Source: Deinococcus apachensis DSM 19763 (lineage in GTDB: Bacteria > Deinococcota > Deinococci > Deinococcales > Deinococcaceae). From it: DNA of 64,000 nucleotides. Within the stretch, counting starts at the first letter, position 1, and each line of letters begins with the position of its first letter. A program made the translations under genes and the position numbers. The stretch is taken from the NCBI RefSeq assembly GCF_000381345.1, contig NZ_KB906398.1:578542-642541 (forward strand), in the 5' to 3' direction. Below are positions 15,705 through 25,666 of this stretch, piece by piece. The notes under the pieces are model-generated. The model saw nothing but the letters and a program-made list of their open reading frames with translations, did no database searches and was not told the DNA's origin.

Positions 15705-17991
15705 TCGTCGCCTCCCGGGTGCCGTTCACCAGTTGCCACTCGATCTCGTCGCCCGGCGTGGGGGGAAACCCTGTTCGGAACGTCACGAAGGCGTCCTCCG
15801 CCTCCGGCAGATTGGTGTCCGGGTCCCAGCCCATCACCAGGCGCACCCGCGCTCCTCCCGGCCTGCCCGCCAGCATCACCGAGGAGCCGCGGCGGGGGTC
15901 GAGCTTCAGGCCGGAAACGCGGGCCATGCGGGGATTGAGGGTGAGGTCCGCCCGCGCGACGGTCACGCTGCTCGTCACGCCGCTCGCGTCCCCCGAGAGC
16001 CTGACCTCGCGCACGAAGCCGTTCTCCCCGCCCCAGGGAAAGCCCGGCGGCGTGCCGAAGGGGTAGGCCAGCTCAACCGTGCTCACCACCCGCCACCAAC
16101 GCTGCTCGACCAGGGCCTCGCCGATGCCCGTCAGCCGGGCGGGGTCGAGGAAGGGCACGCTGACCTCCTCCTCCTCGGCAAACCCGGCGTCCCCCGTGTC
16201 GAGCACCACGCCCGTCTCGTCCTGCACGTGCTGCTCGCAGTCGGTGGGGCAACGGTAGGACGGCGGGGCCTGGTCGGTGTACTCGATCACCGGGGGCAGG
16301 CTGCGGGTGACAGTCGCGGTGCGGATGGCGTCCCCGCTCTCCAGGTCATAGACCGGCACGAGGCTCTGGGTCGAGGTGGAGGTCGAGTGCCGCCAGCGCC
16401 CGGAGCCCAGCAGCATCCAGGCCTCTGTCACCACGGTGGTGAGGTATTCCTTCGCCGTGAGCTTGCCCCGCTTGGCGGGCTCCTCTTCCGCGTCCTGCTG
16501 TTCCAGCGAGCCCAGCTTGCGGGTGGTCGTCGTCTTCCCGATCAGGTAGCCCTGCGGGGAGTAGCGGTAGGTGGTGACGACCTCCTCGTCGGCGACGAGT
16601 TCTCCTGCCTGCGGAGCGGTATAGAGGCCCGGCCCCGCAATCACGACGCTGCCCGTCCGGGTGAACGGGGTGTACCCGTAGGTCCGGTTCAACGTGCGCT
16701 GGAGCAGCGGGCGGTCGGCGCACTCCGGGTCGTAGGTCGTGGTGGTCTCGGTATGGCCGAGCAGGACCCCGTAGAACGGCACGCTGACCTTCTCGCCGTC
16801 CACCGTCTCCTCGGCGATCACGTCCCCGGTGGTGATCTCCACTTCCGCGACCATCTGCCCCCGCGACTTGCGGAACCCCCGGCGCACCGTTCCCGTGTCC
16901 GAGCGGTCCGTCTCGAACCACTCGGAATCCGGGCCGAGCGCGCGGCTGATCTCGTCCCGCGCCGGGTCGTCCCCCACCCACTCCATAAATGTGGGGTACG
17001 TCAGCTCGGTCACAAAGGGCGCCCCGCGCACGGTGAGCCGGGTGGGCGTGTGCAGCATCTCCCGCCGGTCGGTGCGCGAGGTCGTCCAGGCGGGGAAGGG
17101 CGCGGCGCTGGAGGCGGCGACCGCGCGGGGTTGCGGCCAGCAGCCCACCAGACGGATGCCTTCCCCCAGCGGCCGCACGTGCAGGACCATCCCCAGCAGC
17201 CCGTAGGTCTGGTCCCAGAGCTGCTGCGGGCTGAGACCCTCGGTGCTGAAATCGCGCTCCTCCTCGACCCACTCGGCGCCGTCCTTCAGCGGATCATCGT
17301 CCAGGCTGAAATAGGGATCGACATTCGCCAGCATCACCTGACGGACGAGGTCGCTCACCCGTTGCCGCTGCCGGGGGCGGTCGGCACAGTTGCCGCCCTT
17401 TGCCGGGGGGGTGGGGTTGAGTTTCCAGGGAAGGAGTTCCGGGAGGCGGACGCCCCGCAACTGCTGATCGCGGCTGTTCCTGAAGCGGAACGTGGTCGTG
17501 TCCGCCCCCTCGTCCACCTCCGGCTCCTGGCCCATCTGTTGAAAGGTCCGCCGGGGCAGGCGGTCCAGCACGCCCCGCACCCCGTCCGCGTGCTCGAACT
17601 CGCCCACTGCCTCCACCGTCGCGGTCGGGGAGGCCAGCCCGTGCCGTCCGGTGACAGTGACCGTCAGTTCCTCGTGCTGCCCGTTGTGGATGTACTCCCA
17701 GGTGAGGACGGTGCCCGGCAAGCCGGTGACCGTGCTGCGGGTCTCCAGCAGCGGCCCGCCGGTCAGCACCTCCATCCCGTCCTGCGGCTCCGGGTCGGGG
17801 GGTGGTGTGTACTCGGTGGGGACGAGGGTGCGGGCGGTGACCGATAGTTCGCGCTCCACCGCCTCCCGCCGCGTCCCTGCCCAGGTCTGGAGGCTGCGCT
17901 CCACCCCCCGCCGGGTGCGGGCGGTGGTGGTGAGGCTCCGCTCGACCCCCTCGGGGGCCGGGGCCGCGCCGCCCAGGATCAGGATGGGCAC
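15694..17991 (-). CDS. Large tail hub-like protein
   Basis: 765 residues. The N-terminus carries three imperfect copies of a ~14-residue unit (VERSLTTTARTRRG, VERSLQTWAGTRREA, VERELSVTARTL). The rest is mostly beta with long charged strands and a four-Cys central region. It follows two small tail proteins in the typical distal-tail order (distal tail, hub, tip), so a baseplate hub or tail-associated role is likely. No lysozyme or peptidase motif seen. Confidence 0.6.
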   Translation of the reverse strand: MPILILGGAAPAPEGVERSLTTTARTRRGVERSLQTWAGTRREAVERELSVTARTLVPTEYTPPPDPEPQDGMEVLTGGPLLETRSTVTGLPGTVLTWEYIHNGQHEELTVTVTGRHGLASPTATVEAVGEFEHADGVRGVLDRLPRRTFQQMGQEPEVDEGADTTTFRFRNSRDQQLRGVRLPELLPWKLNPTPPAKGGNCADRPRQRQRVSDLVRQVMLANVDPYFSLDDDPLKDGAEWVEEERDFSTEGLSPQQLWDQTYGLLGMVLHVRPLGEGIRLVGCWPQPRAVAASSAAPFPAWTTSRTDRREMLHTPTRLTVRGAPFVTELTYPTFMEWVGDDPARDEISRALGPDSEWFETDRSDTGTVRRGFRKSRGQMVAEVEITTGDVIAEETVDGEKVSVPFYGVLLGHTETTTTYDPECADRPLLQRTLNRTYGYTPFTRTGSVVIAGPGLYTAPQAGELVADEEVVTTYRYSPQGYLIGKTTTTRKLGSLEQQDAEEEPAKRGKLTAKEYLTTVVTEAWMLLGSGRWRHSTSTSTQSLVPVYDLESGDAIRTATVTRSLPPVIEYTDQAPPSYRCPTDCEQHVQDETGVVLDTGDAGFAEEEEVSVPFLDPARLTGIGEALVEQRWWRVVSTVELAYPFGTPPGFPWGGENGFVREVRLSGDASGVTSSVTVARADLTLNPRMARVSGLKLDPRRGSSVMLAGRPGGARVRLVMGWDPDTNLPEAEDAFVTFRTGFPPTPGDEIEWQLVNGTREATNAR

Positions 17992-17992
17992 G

Positions 17993-18343
17993 CTACTCCA
18001 CCCGGACGCGCAGGACGCCCGTGTCCACCGGCAGGCCGGGGCTGCCCGCCGGGTTGTACCAGGTGACCTCGCCGGGGACGCTCCCAGCGGGAGCGAGGCC
18101 GGGGAGGGAGGTCGCTGTCTCCCGCGAGGTGCCGGTGATCGCCACGCCGCCGATCACGGCACGCATGGCGCCGTCCGTCGTGTCCGCTTGCTCGATCCAG
18201 CAGAGGATGCGGGCGTGGGCGACGGTGCCGGTGTTGACGAGTTTTAGGGGAAGGGGGTTGGAGGTGGTGCCGGGGGGCACGTCGCCGAAGTTGGAAGACC
18301 CCAGGGGCGCGCCCGCCGGGGTCTGGATGTCGATGTCGAGCAT
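17993..18343 (-). CDS. Small tail protein, beta-sandwich
   Basis: 116 residues with AGGAG upstream of ATG. Sequence such as FGDVPPGTTSNPLPLKLVNTG and later LPVDTGVLRVRVE resembles an Ig-like beta-sandwich domain. Fits a small distal-tail or head-decoration-like protein in the tail-tip cluster. Confidence 0.6.
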   Translation of the reverse strand: MLDIDIQTPAGAPLGSSNFGDVPPGTTSNPLPLKLVNTGTVAHARILCWIEQADTTDGAMRAVIGGVAITGTSRETATSLPGLAPAGSVPGEVTWYNPAGSPGLPVDTGVLRVRVE

Positions 18344-18352
18344 GGGGGTCTC

Positions 18353-18739
18353 CTACTGAGGGATGTAGATCTCGATGCTGTAGCCGCGCCACTTCGGATC
18401 GCCGGTGGGCGGGAACTTCGGCAGGCCCTCGAAGGTGCAGCCGCCGTAGCTGCCGTTCAGCACGTAGCCCCGTAGGACGAGCGTGAAGCGCGCCCCGCCC
18501 TTGGCGAGCGCGAACAGCGCGTCGGCCTGCTCGGCACGGATGACGAAGCCCTGAGGGGCGGTGATGGTGAGCCGCCGGGAAGCGGGTTGCCCGGGCCGCT
18601 GGCGGATGATGGTGCCGTCCAGCGCCCGGCGCTCCGTGGTGGTGTACCCGCCCCCGTCGAACGTCACCGCCTCGCGGGGCGGCACCGGGTCGAGGTCGAT
18701 CTCCCCGAAGGTCATCTGGAATACGGGCTCGTCGGCCAT
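18353..18739 (-). CDS. Distal tail-type small protein
   Basis: 128 residues, start supported by GAGGAGG. It lies immediately after the tape measure gene, where distal tail proteins are usually encoded in siphoviruses. Contains RLTITAPQGFVIRAEQADALF and FTLVLRGYVLNGSY, predicted alternating strands. Identification by position. Confidence 0.55.
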   Translation of the reverse strand: MADEPVFQMTFGEIDLDPVPPREAVTFDGGGYTTTERRALDGTIIRQRPGQPASRRLTITAPQGFVIRAEQADALFALAKGGARFTLVLRGYVLNGSYGGCTFEGLPKFPPTGDPKWRGYSIEIYIPQ

Positions 18740-21700
18740 TTAGCACCTCCTCCCGCTTCTCCGGGCACGGTCTTCGAGCTTGGTGATCACCCGGTTGGCG
18801 ACCGCGTCGGCGCTCTCCCCGGGCTGCTGGTAGATGGTGATGCCCCCCACGTCGGTCGTGTTGTAGACGGTGTGGACGGGCTGGGTGGCGGGGAGGGGGG
18901 CCGCGGGGCTCCCGCGCAGCAGGCGGTTCAGGTCGTCAGCCACGCTCGGGGACAGGACGATCCCCCCGGGGTGACCCAGCAGGCGGTCAACGCGGGCCAG
19001 GCCCTCCCCGATAGCCCGGGACGTGGCCTGGACCTCCTGAAACCGGCGGGCCGCCTCACTGAGGGGTTGCGCCGCACCCGCGAGCTTCTGCGCGGCGAGG
19101 TCCAGATCCTGCACGCTGCGGACGGGCTGCGGCGCAAGGTCCTCCTCCTGCCTTCGGGCGGTCCGGGCACGGTCCCCGGCGGCCACGCTGCGGTCCTCAG
19201 CCGCCGTGCGGGCGTCCTCCTCCCGGCGGCGATCCGAGCGGGCGCGGTCCTCAGCCGCGAGGCGGGCCTCCTCCTCCCGGCGGGCACTCTGCTGGGAGGC
19301 CTCCCGGTCGCGCTCTGCCGCCACGTCCCGCAACGCCCCCTGAAGGCCCTGGTAGGCCCCCTCCAGGGCCGACACAAACTGAGTGGTGGTGTCGGCGAAG
19401 CGGTCCACCCCCGTGTTGAAGGTCAGCGCTGCCTCCGCCTCCCGGTCGGTGGTTCTGGCCCGCACCCCGAGGAGCACGGCCTCCCGGTCGTACTGGATGC
19501 CCAGGGCGTCCACCTGATCGGCGAGGCGCTGGGTTTCTTTCTCCCCGGTGCGGGTGAACTTCACGCCGTTCTTCTCCAGCAGGTCGGCCTGTTTCTTGTA
19601 GCGTTCCTCCTGCCGGGTGAGGTCCTCGGTGGCTTTCTGGATGATGGCGGCGTCGCCCGAGGCCAGGGCATCCCGGAGAGCCTGCTGGGCCGCGTCCCGC
19701 CGTGCCTGGATGGCGAGCAGGCGTTGCCGCTCGGTCTGGGAGTTGAAGGGCTGGTTCTCGCCATAGGCCACCTGCCGCAGCCGGTCGGACGCCTCCCGCA
19801 CGCCGTCCATCTGGCTGATCTGGGTGCGGTACTCGTCCGCCAGGGCATGGATGGCCGAGCGCTGCCCCTGGATCGCCCCGGTGAGGGCGTCCGTCGCGCC
19901 CTTCAAGCGCTGGGCGTTCGCGCTGGAGGGAATGCGCTCGTAGTCCCCTCGGGCCTCGGCGTAAGCGCGCTCGGCGGTCGTCAGCCCCTGACGCGCTTCG
20001 GTCACCTTGCGGGTGGCCTCGGCGACACCGGAGAGCTTGCCTCCGGTCAGCTCGCGGTTCAGCCGCCCTTCCGCGAGTTCCAGTTCCTCGGCGAGGTCAC
20101 GCTGAGCCCGGCGGGCCTCCAGCAGCTTGCGTTCCTGTTCCGCCTCCTGGCCCAGCAGGGTGACACGGGTCCCTTGCAGGTCGGCCCGCGTCTCGCTCCC
20201 CAGGTTCCCCGTCCCCAGTTGCCGCTCGGTCAGGGCCAGCCGCTCGCGGGTGAGGGCGAGGTCCTGCTCGGCACTGGTGACCGTATCGTCGGCCAGCCCA
20301 CGGATCTGGGTCAGGGCACGCGCTCTGGCCTCCGAAGCGTCCCAGAGGGCATTCTCAAGGTCAAGCTGCCGCTTCGTTGCCTCCACGGTCGCCTGCCTGC
20401 GGGTCAGCTCCAGGTCCTCGGCCGCGCGCTGGCTCTCCCGCCGTGACTGGGCACGGGCAAGGGTCAGGTCCTCCTGCGCCCGGGCCGCGTCACGGGCCGC
20501 CCGTGTCCCCTCGCGCAGGGAGGCGGAGGACTGGACGGTCCGGTCCTCCGCCTCCCGGGTCGCCGCCCGCCCCGCCTGCGCCTGCCCGGTGAGGGCCTGC
20601 ACCAGGGCAAGCCGGGCCTGCGCCTGACCCGAGAGCGCGGCCTGAAGTTCGAGTTCGTTCCGGGCCGCCGCTACCCGGCTGTTTGCCAGCAGCAGTTCCC
20701 GGGCAGCGACCTGGGCGGTGAGGTTGGCCTGGGCGACCCGGTCCTCACCCAGCCCCCGCAGGGCCAGCTCTGCCTGCGCCTGGGCCCGGTAGAGGTCGAG
20801 CCGCCGCTGCTCGGCATCGAAGGGGGCCTGATTGATCTTGTCCTGAAGGTCCGCGATCTGGCCGAGGAGCCCAAAGCGCTGACCAATCAGGTCATTGCGT
20901 TCCTTCTCCCTCCCCTCGGCGGCGATCAGGTCGTCGAGTTCGGAGAGGCGGGCCTGAGTGATGGCGAGCTGCTGGGTCTGGGCACGAACCCGCCCCGCGT
21001 CCGTCCCCGCCACACGCTCGGCGTACTGTGCCTCCGCATCCAGGCGGTCCAACGCGCTCTGCCGCAGGGCGCGGGCCTGCTCGACCTGATCCTGCTGGCT
21101 CTTGAGCTGAGCCTGCTGGAGCGCGGCGATCTGGTCCTCGATGCCTCGCCGCTCGTCCGCCGTGAGGTTGAGGCGGGCGGAGGGTTCGAGCATTCCCCGG
21201 AGGGTGGCGAGCTGTTTCGCTCGTTCGGCGCTGATCTGCTGATCCAGGGCGAGGAGCCCCGCGTCGGTGAGGGTGGTGCCTTTCTCGTTCTCCAGCCGCC
21301 CGACGCGGCGCTCCGAGTCAGTGGCGGGCTGCTGGGCCACCTCGACCCGGGCGCGGCGCAGGTTCTCGGCCGCCTGGCGCTCGGCCTCCTCCTGTTGCTG
21401 AAGGCGGCTCTTGTGGTCGGCCTGGTTCTTGCCGTCCAGCGCGGCGAGGTCGGCGTAATACTTCGTCCAGATGGCCGTCCTTTCCCCGGCGCTGAGGTTG
21501 TCGGCGGACAGGGCCTGATCGCGGGCGTTCTCCAGCCGTTGCCGGTCGGTCTGGGCCTGCGCCCGCGCGCCCTCCTCAGCGAGCCGGGCCCGCTCACGCA
21601 CCGCCTGGGCCTCGATCAGGGCCACCTCCACCGCGTTGCCCTTCGCGGCGGCGAGGCGTCGGGAGAGCCCCAGCTCGTACTGGGCGGACTGGTTGCCCCT

Positions 21701-24700
21701 TCCCGCGACCTCGGCCTGGGATTGAGCGTCCTGCGCCTCGCGGAAGGCCTGCACGATGCGCTGGGTGCGCGCTCTGGCATCGCGCTCGTCCTCGGCATCC
21801 CACCCACGCTGCTTGGCCCGCGCCTGTTGTCGGGCTGCCTCCAGCACGCGGGCCTGCTCCGCCGGGAAGTCGCGCAGGCTCTCCAGTCGCCTGCGAGTGG
21901 ATTCCTGCAGGTCAGAGAGTTCCGCCTGACGGGCAGCGCGGCGGCGGGCCGTCTCGTCGGTGATCGCCGCGATGGTGGCATCCCGCGCCTGCCGCTCGGC
22001 GTCCAGAGCGGTGTTTCCGGCCTCCTGCTGGGCCCGGCGCCGTTCCTGTTGCTGCTGGACGTACAGGGCCGCAATCTGGCGGTTGCCCGCCTGGATCACC
22101 CGGGCCTGGGCGTCGGGGTAGCCCGCCAGGGCTTCCACCCGCTGCTCGATGTCGCGGCGCAGGTCCTCGAGCGCCGCACGCCGGAGGGCTTCCTCCTTCG
22201 CGTACCCATCCGCCATCGCCTGAATCGTCGCGTCACGGGCGGCGCGCTCGGCCTCGGCCACAGAGAGCCCGGCCCGTTCCAGGGCCTGCTGACGTTCGCG
22301 CTGCTGCTGGCGTTCCAGCGCGGCCACCTCGCGCCCTCCCGCCGCGCTGACCTGCCCCTGCCGGGTGGGGTCACCCGCCAGTGCTCGGACCCGCTCGGCA
22401 ATGCTGGCCCGCAGGTCGGCGAGCGCGGCGCGTCTCTGGGCTTCCTCCTTCGCGGCCCCTTCCGCCATCGCGCTGATGCTGGCATCCCGCGCGGACTTCT
22501 CGGCCTCCGCCACGCGCTGGGCGTTGTCGCGGGCGAGTTGCAGGTCCTCTTGCCCCCAGCGGCGGCGCAGCGCGACCACTTGGCGGCGTCCATCGGCCTC
22601 GACCTGACGTTGCCGGGCGGGGAAGTCGGCGAGCGCGGCCACCTTCTCTGCCGTCTCGCGCCGCAGGTCGGCGAGGTCCTGCGCGCGCAGGGCGCGCCGT
22701 TTTGCCTGCCCCTCGACCATCGCCTCGATCTCGGCCCGCTGGGTGGCGAGTGCGAACTCGCGGGCGGTCTTGGCCGCGTCGTCGGCGTATGTCTTGCGGG
22801 TGGACGCCTCTGCCGCCGCCTGCTGCGCGTCGAGCTGCGAGAGGCCGTCGCGCAGGGCGGGGGTCTGCGCTGGGTCCAGCAGCTTGCCGTTCACGGTGAA
22901 GGGCTTCTTGAACTGCACCCGCAGGTCCTCGTACTCCTTGCCCAGCCGCGCGAGGTCGGCCTGAAGGTCGCTCATCCCTTCGAGCTTGATGTCGAAAGCC
23001 TTGCCCTCCAGCGCTTGCCGAAGTTCCTTGACCGCCTTCGTCTGGTCCTCGGTCAACTTCAAATTGAGCTGCCCCCGCCGCTGCGCCTCGGTGTAGAGCA
23101 GGGTGACGTTCTGGCGGGCGGCAGCGAGGTCCGCCTGGAGCCGCTGGATGCGCGCCTCGTCCGGCTTGCTATAGATGCGCTCACCGAATGCGGTAACGCC
23201 GACCAGGGGGCCCTGCTGAGCGTCCGAGAGGGATTGGCTGAGCAGAAGCACCTTGGCCTTCGCGCGGCCCAGTTCGCCCTCGCCCCGCAGGGTCTTCACC
23301 CGCGCCATCACCTTCTCGAACGCCTGCTGGTTCGCCTGGTCCACCTGCTCGTAGATGGCGGTGGTTTCCTTGACGCTGTTGGCCCAGTACACACCCAGGG
23401 CAAGAGCAGCGGTGGCGGCGACCGTGTAGATGCTGATGGAGGCTGCAACGGTCTTGAGAGTGGTGCCCAGGGCGGCGAGGGACCCGGTGAGGGTGTTCGT
23501 CGCCGCGGCGCTGCTTGCCATGCTGCCCTGGTAGAGCAGGGCTTGAGCGTTCAGTTTGGCGTACAGGACGCCCACGTCCGTCATCAAGACCCGCTTGATG
23601 GTCATGGCGACGTTTGTCCGGGTGGTCGCGGCAGCCACCGCCGTCTCGGCGGCTGCGGCCGTGCCCGCGCTTGCCGTGAGGGTGCCGTACAGGGTAGCGA
23701 CCGAGGCGATGGGCACGGAAAGCAGGCCAATGGCCGCAGCCGACGCGATCAGCACCGTAGTGACGACCTTGATGGGTCCCGGAGCGTTGTTGTACCAGTC
23801 CAGGAAACCCGTGAGGGCCCGGGTGGTGTTCAGGACCGCAGGCAGGAGGGCCTCCCCCAGTGACCGTTGAGCCTCCCGCACTTCCTTCCCGAGCTGACCG
23901 GCCGCCCCGCCGTACCCTTCCAGGGCATCACGCGCCTGGGTCAGGGAGTCGCCCTCCTCGCGCATCAGGGCGTTCAGGAACGCCTGGGCCTTCTGCGCGC
24001 CCGTCAGCTCATCGCGAGTCTTGCCGAGGCTCTGGGCGTACTTTTCCTGGCTGGCGATCTGGTCGGTGGAGATGCCCAGCGCGTTGCTGAGGATCGTGCT
24101 GGACCGCTCCACATCGGTGGCCAAGGCGTCGAGCGCCTGCCCCACGTCTTGGCCGCGAACAGTGGCGATGGCGGCGTACAGTTCAATGGCCTTTTTGGCC
24201 TGATCAGTCTCATACCCGGAGCGGCGCAGGGCCTTGTACGTGGCCTCGATGTCCTGCGGAAGGGCGTTGTACCGCGCGGCGAGCCCTTCCAGTTCGTCGC
24301 GCACCTGCGCCACCTGCTCGCCGTTCTTCTGGAGGGTCTTCTCGAACAGGACGCTCTGAACGCGGGAGGTCTCGAACCCCTTGGCCAGCCCGACCAGCCG
24401 ATTGGTCATCAAGCCCAACTGCGGACCGTATTCGGCGAATGCCTGGGAGACGCCCAGCTTTACTTGGGACCCAAGTCCCAGGCGGGGCAGCCGGTCATGG
24501 GCCGCTTCCACCGTCGCCACGGCGAGGCGGGTGGCATTCGCCGCCTTCACAGCTTCATTGGAGAACTCGCCGAACGTTTCCCGGGCCTGCCTCCCAGTTC
24601 CCTTCAGCTCGGCTTGTAGCCGGTTCATCTGGAGGGTGAGCTGCTGGAGTTCCTCGGGGGAAGGGGTGCCTACGCCGCTCTGGAACTCCGCGCGGGTCAA

Positions 24701-25057
24701 TCTGACGCCATTGGCGAGTTCGTTAAGCCGGGCACGGATCGCGGCAGCCTGCGCCTCGAAGGCGGAAGCGCTCTGTTTGGCCGCATTCGCGCCGAGCTGG
24801 AACCCCCCGAACATGTCGCTGATACGCCGCTGCATATCCGAGGGAACCAACTCCTGCACGGCATCCCGGATGGCTCGGACCTGCCGCTGCACGTCGCGCC
24901 CGGCAGAGAGGTCGGCGGTGATCTTGAGGGTACCGACCTGTTTGGCGAGGTCACGGATCGCGCGCAGGTCGGTTTGGATGTCCTGGGCGCCCTTGCGAAA
25001 TGGGGCAACGTCAAGGATGGCTACCCCCTTCAGGGGTGGCAGGGTGGATTCGGGCAT
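18740..25057 (-). CDS. Tail tape measure protein
   Basis: 2105 residues from the ATG after CAGGAG; an upstream in-frame ATG at 25108 falls inside a hairpin and is unlikely. The N-terminal ~450 residues resemble phage tape measure proteins (ALGISTDQIASQEKYAQSLG; GEALLPAVLNTTRALTGFLDW), followed by hydrophobic segments near residues 425-480 and 535-565, then more than 1400 residues of Ala/Arg/Glu-rich coiled coil. The family sets tail length and is ejected before DNA. At about 1.5 Angstrom per residue, the length predicts a long, flexible tail of some 300 nm. Contains four tandem 84-residue repeats (separate entry). Confidence 0.92.
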   Translation of the reverse strand: MPESTLPPLKGVAILDVAPFRKGAQDIQTDLRAIRDLAKQVGTLKITADLSAGRDVQRQVRAIRDAVQELVPSDMQRRISDMFGGFQLGANAAKQSASAFEAQAAAIRARLNELANGVRLTRAEFQSGVGTPSPEELQQLTLQMNRLQAELKGTGRQARETFGEFSNEAVKAANATRLAVATVEAAHDRLPRLGLGSQVKLGVSQAFAEYGPQLGLMTNRLVGLAKGFETSRVQSVLFEKTLQKNGEQVAQVRDELEGLAARYNALPQDIEATYKALRRSGYETDQAKKAIELYAAIATVRGQDVGQALDALATDVERSSTILSNALGISTDQIASQEKYAQSLGKTRDELTGAQKAQAFLNALMREEGDSLTQARDALEGYGGAAGQLGKEVREAQRSLGEALLPAVLNTTRALTGFLDWYNNAPGPIKVVTTVLIASAAAIGLLSVPIASVATLYGTLTASAGTAAAAETAVAAATTRTNVAMTIKRVLMTDVGVLYAKLNAQALLYQGSMASSAAATNTLTGSLAALGTTLKTVAASISIYTVAATAALALGVYWANSVKETTAIYEQVDQANQQAFEKVMARVKTLRGEGELGRAKAKVLLLSQSLSDAQQGPLVGVTAFGERIYSKPDEARIQRLQADLAAARQNVTLLYTEAQRRGQLNLKLTEDQTKAVKELRQALEGKAFDIKLEGMSDLQADLARLGKEYEDLRVQFKKPFTVNGKLLDPAQTPALRDGLSQLDAQQAAAEASTRKTYADDAAKTAREFALATQRAEIEAMVEGQAKRRALRAQDLADLRRETAEKVAALADFPARQRQVEADGRRQVVALRRRWGQEDLQLARDNAQRVAEAEKSARDASISAMAEGAAKEEAQRRAALADLRASIAERVRALAGDPTRQGQVSAAGGREVAALERQQQRERQQALERAGLSVAEAERAARDATIQAMADGYAKEEALRRAALEDLRRDIEQRVEALAGYPDAQARVIQAGNRQIAALYVQQQQERRRAQQEAGNTALDAERQARDATIAAITDETARRRAARQAELSDLQESTRRRLESLRDFPAEQARVLEAARQQARAKQRGWDAEDERDARARTQRIVQAFREAQDAQSQAEVAGRGNQSAQYELGLSRRLAAAKGNAVEVALIEAQAVRERARLAEEGARAQAQTDRQRLENARDQALSADNLSAGERTAIWTKYYADLAALDGKNQADHKSRLQQQEEAERQAAENLRRARVEVAQQPATDSERRVGRLENEKGTTLTDAGLLALDQQISAERAKQLATLRGMLEPSARLNLTADERRGIEDQIAALQQAQLKSQQDQVEQARALRQSALDRLDAEAQYAERVAGTDAGRVRAQTQQLAITQARLSELDDLIAAEGREKERNDLIGQRFGLLGQIADLQDKINQAPFDAEQRRLDLYRAQAQAELALRGLGEDRVAQANLTAQVAARELLLANSRVAAARNELELQAALSGQAQARLALVQALTGQAQAGRAATREAEDRTVQSSASLREGTRAARDAARAQEDLTLARAQSRRESQRAAEDLELTRRQATVEATKRQLDLENALWDASEARARALTQIRGLADDTVTSAEQDLALTRERLALTERQLGTGNLGSETRADLQGTRVTLLGQEAEQERKLLEARRAQRDLAEELELAEGRLNRELTGGKLSGVAEATRKVTEARQGLTTAERAYAEARGDYERIPSSANAQRLKGATDALTGAIQGQRSAIHALADEYRTQISQMDGVREASDRLRQVAYGENQPFNSQTERQRLLAIQARRDAAQQALRDALASGDAAIIQKATEDLTRQEERYKKQADLLEKNGVKFTRTGEKETQRLADQVDALGIQYDREAVLLGVRARTTDREAEAALTFNTGVDRFADTTTQFVSALEGAYQGLQGALRDVAAERDREASQQSARREEEARLAAEDRARSDRRREEDARTAAEDRSVAAGDRARTARRQEEDLAPQPVRSVQDLDLAAQKLAGAAQPLSEAARRFQEVQATSRAIGEGLARVDRLLGHPGGIVLSPSVADDLNRLLRGSPAAPLPATQPVHTVYNTTDVGGITIYQQPGESADAVANRVITKLEDRARRSGRRC
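21737..22744 (-). repeat. Four tandem 84-codon repeats in the tape measure gene
   Basis: Each 252-bp unit begins with a motif such as ARDASISAMAEG, ARDATIQAMADG, ARDATIAAITDE or the more diverged TQRAEIEAMVEG, then a RRAALADLR-type helix, an ERVRALAG-type helix and a REVAALERQ-type helix. The units lie at 22744-22493, 22492-22241, 22240-21989 and 21988-21737. The middle two are the closest pair. Whole-unit duplication would lengthen the ruler in fixed steps. Confidence 0.85.
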
Positions 25058-25096
25058 GGTGCAACTCCTGAAAGGGGGAGTGGGAATCTCTAAACA

Positions 25097-25137
25097 GCAC
25101 AGCGCCATGCACGCCTACTAGGTGCATGGCGCTGTGC
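25097..25137. repeat. Perfect 16-bp inverted repeat, possible terminator
   Basis: Left arm 25097-25112 (GCACAGCGCCATGCAC) and right arm 25122-25137 are exact complements with a 9-base loop. On the minus strand the stem is followed by a weak TGTTT. It lies between the cargo island and the tape measure start and could stop leftward read-through from the island. Confidence 0.8.
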
Positions 25138-25198
25138 CATTCGGATGCTGCTCATCAGCAAGCCCCCGCCATTGCTTCGGTGAGAGCTTGGCTAGGTC

Positions 25199-25399
25199 TC
25201 AGTTTCCGGGACGGACGATGATGAGGGACCAAGCGGGAGGATTGTTGTCCTGAGGGTCACCCGCCGAATGTTGAACATCCAAGACTCGGAAAGGCCCTAC
25301 TCCGGGGATTCCCACGAGTTCCTCTTTTCGTGGGACCTGCGTGAACAGAAAAATACCGATGTGAGCGCCGTTGACGTTCTGAACACGCACGTTCACCAT
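25199..25399 (-). CDS. Small hypothetical protein, cargo island
   Basis: 66 residues from an ATG with AGGAGGT five bases upstream. Upstream in-frame ATGs exist, but one has its ribosome-binding site touching the start and the longest runs through a terminator-like hairpin. The sequence (VRVQNVNG, IGIFLFTQVPR, GPFRVLDVQHSAGD, WSLIIVRPG) predicts a compact beta-barrel. No family recognised. Transcribed with the phage late genes but foreign to the usual tail order. Confidence 0.55.
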   Translation of the reverse strand: MVNVRVQNVNGAHIGIFLFTQVPRKEELVGIPGVGPFRVLDVQHSAGDPQDNNPPAWSLIIVRPGN

Positions 25400-25582
25400 G
25401 ACGACCTCCTGCTCGGCCGTACGGAGGGAAGCAAGGGAGAGAACCGGACAGCCGTGCACCTCACGGTAACCAATCCAGAGGCCGCCATACCAATAGCGCA
25501 TGAAGGAGCCGGTCCCGGCGTGGGCTTTCTCGCACTGCCAAACCATCCTCCTGACTGCCCCTGTCCTAGACAGTCGCAATGG

Positions 25583-25610
25583 AAAGTCCCCGCCTCGGCA
25601 GGGGCTTTTC
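25583..25610. terminator. Hairpin between cargo genes
   Basis: A stem formed by CCCCGC and GCAGGGG (one bulge) is followed on the plus strand by CTTTTC and on the minus strand by ACTTTCC. It lies just downstream of the 402-residue cargo gene and could end its transcript; possibly bidirectional. Confidence 0.45.
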
Positions 25611-25666
25611 TTACCTAGAGAAGGGTTTGAGGTCAAGGCTAAATTCACGACGAAGAAATGAGATTA

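Noticed and set aside
15544..20446. Very long plus-strand frames over tail genes
   Set aside because: Arg/Gly/Pro/His-rich mirror frames typical of high-GC DNA; the minus-strand genes have starts, ribosome-binding sites and tail-like domains.
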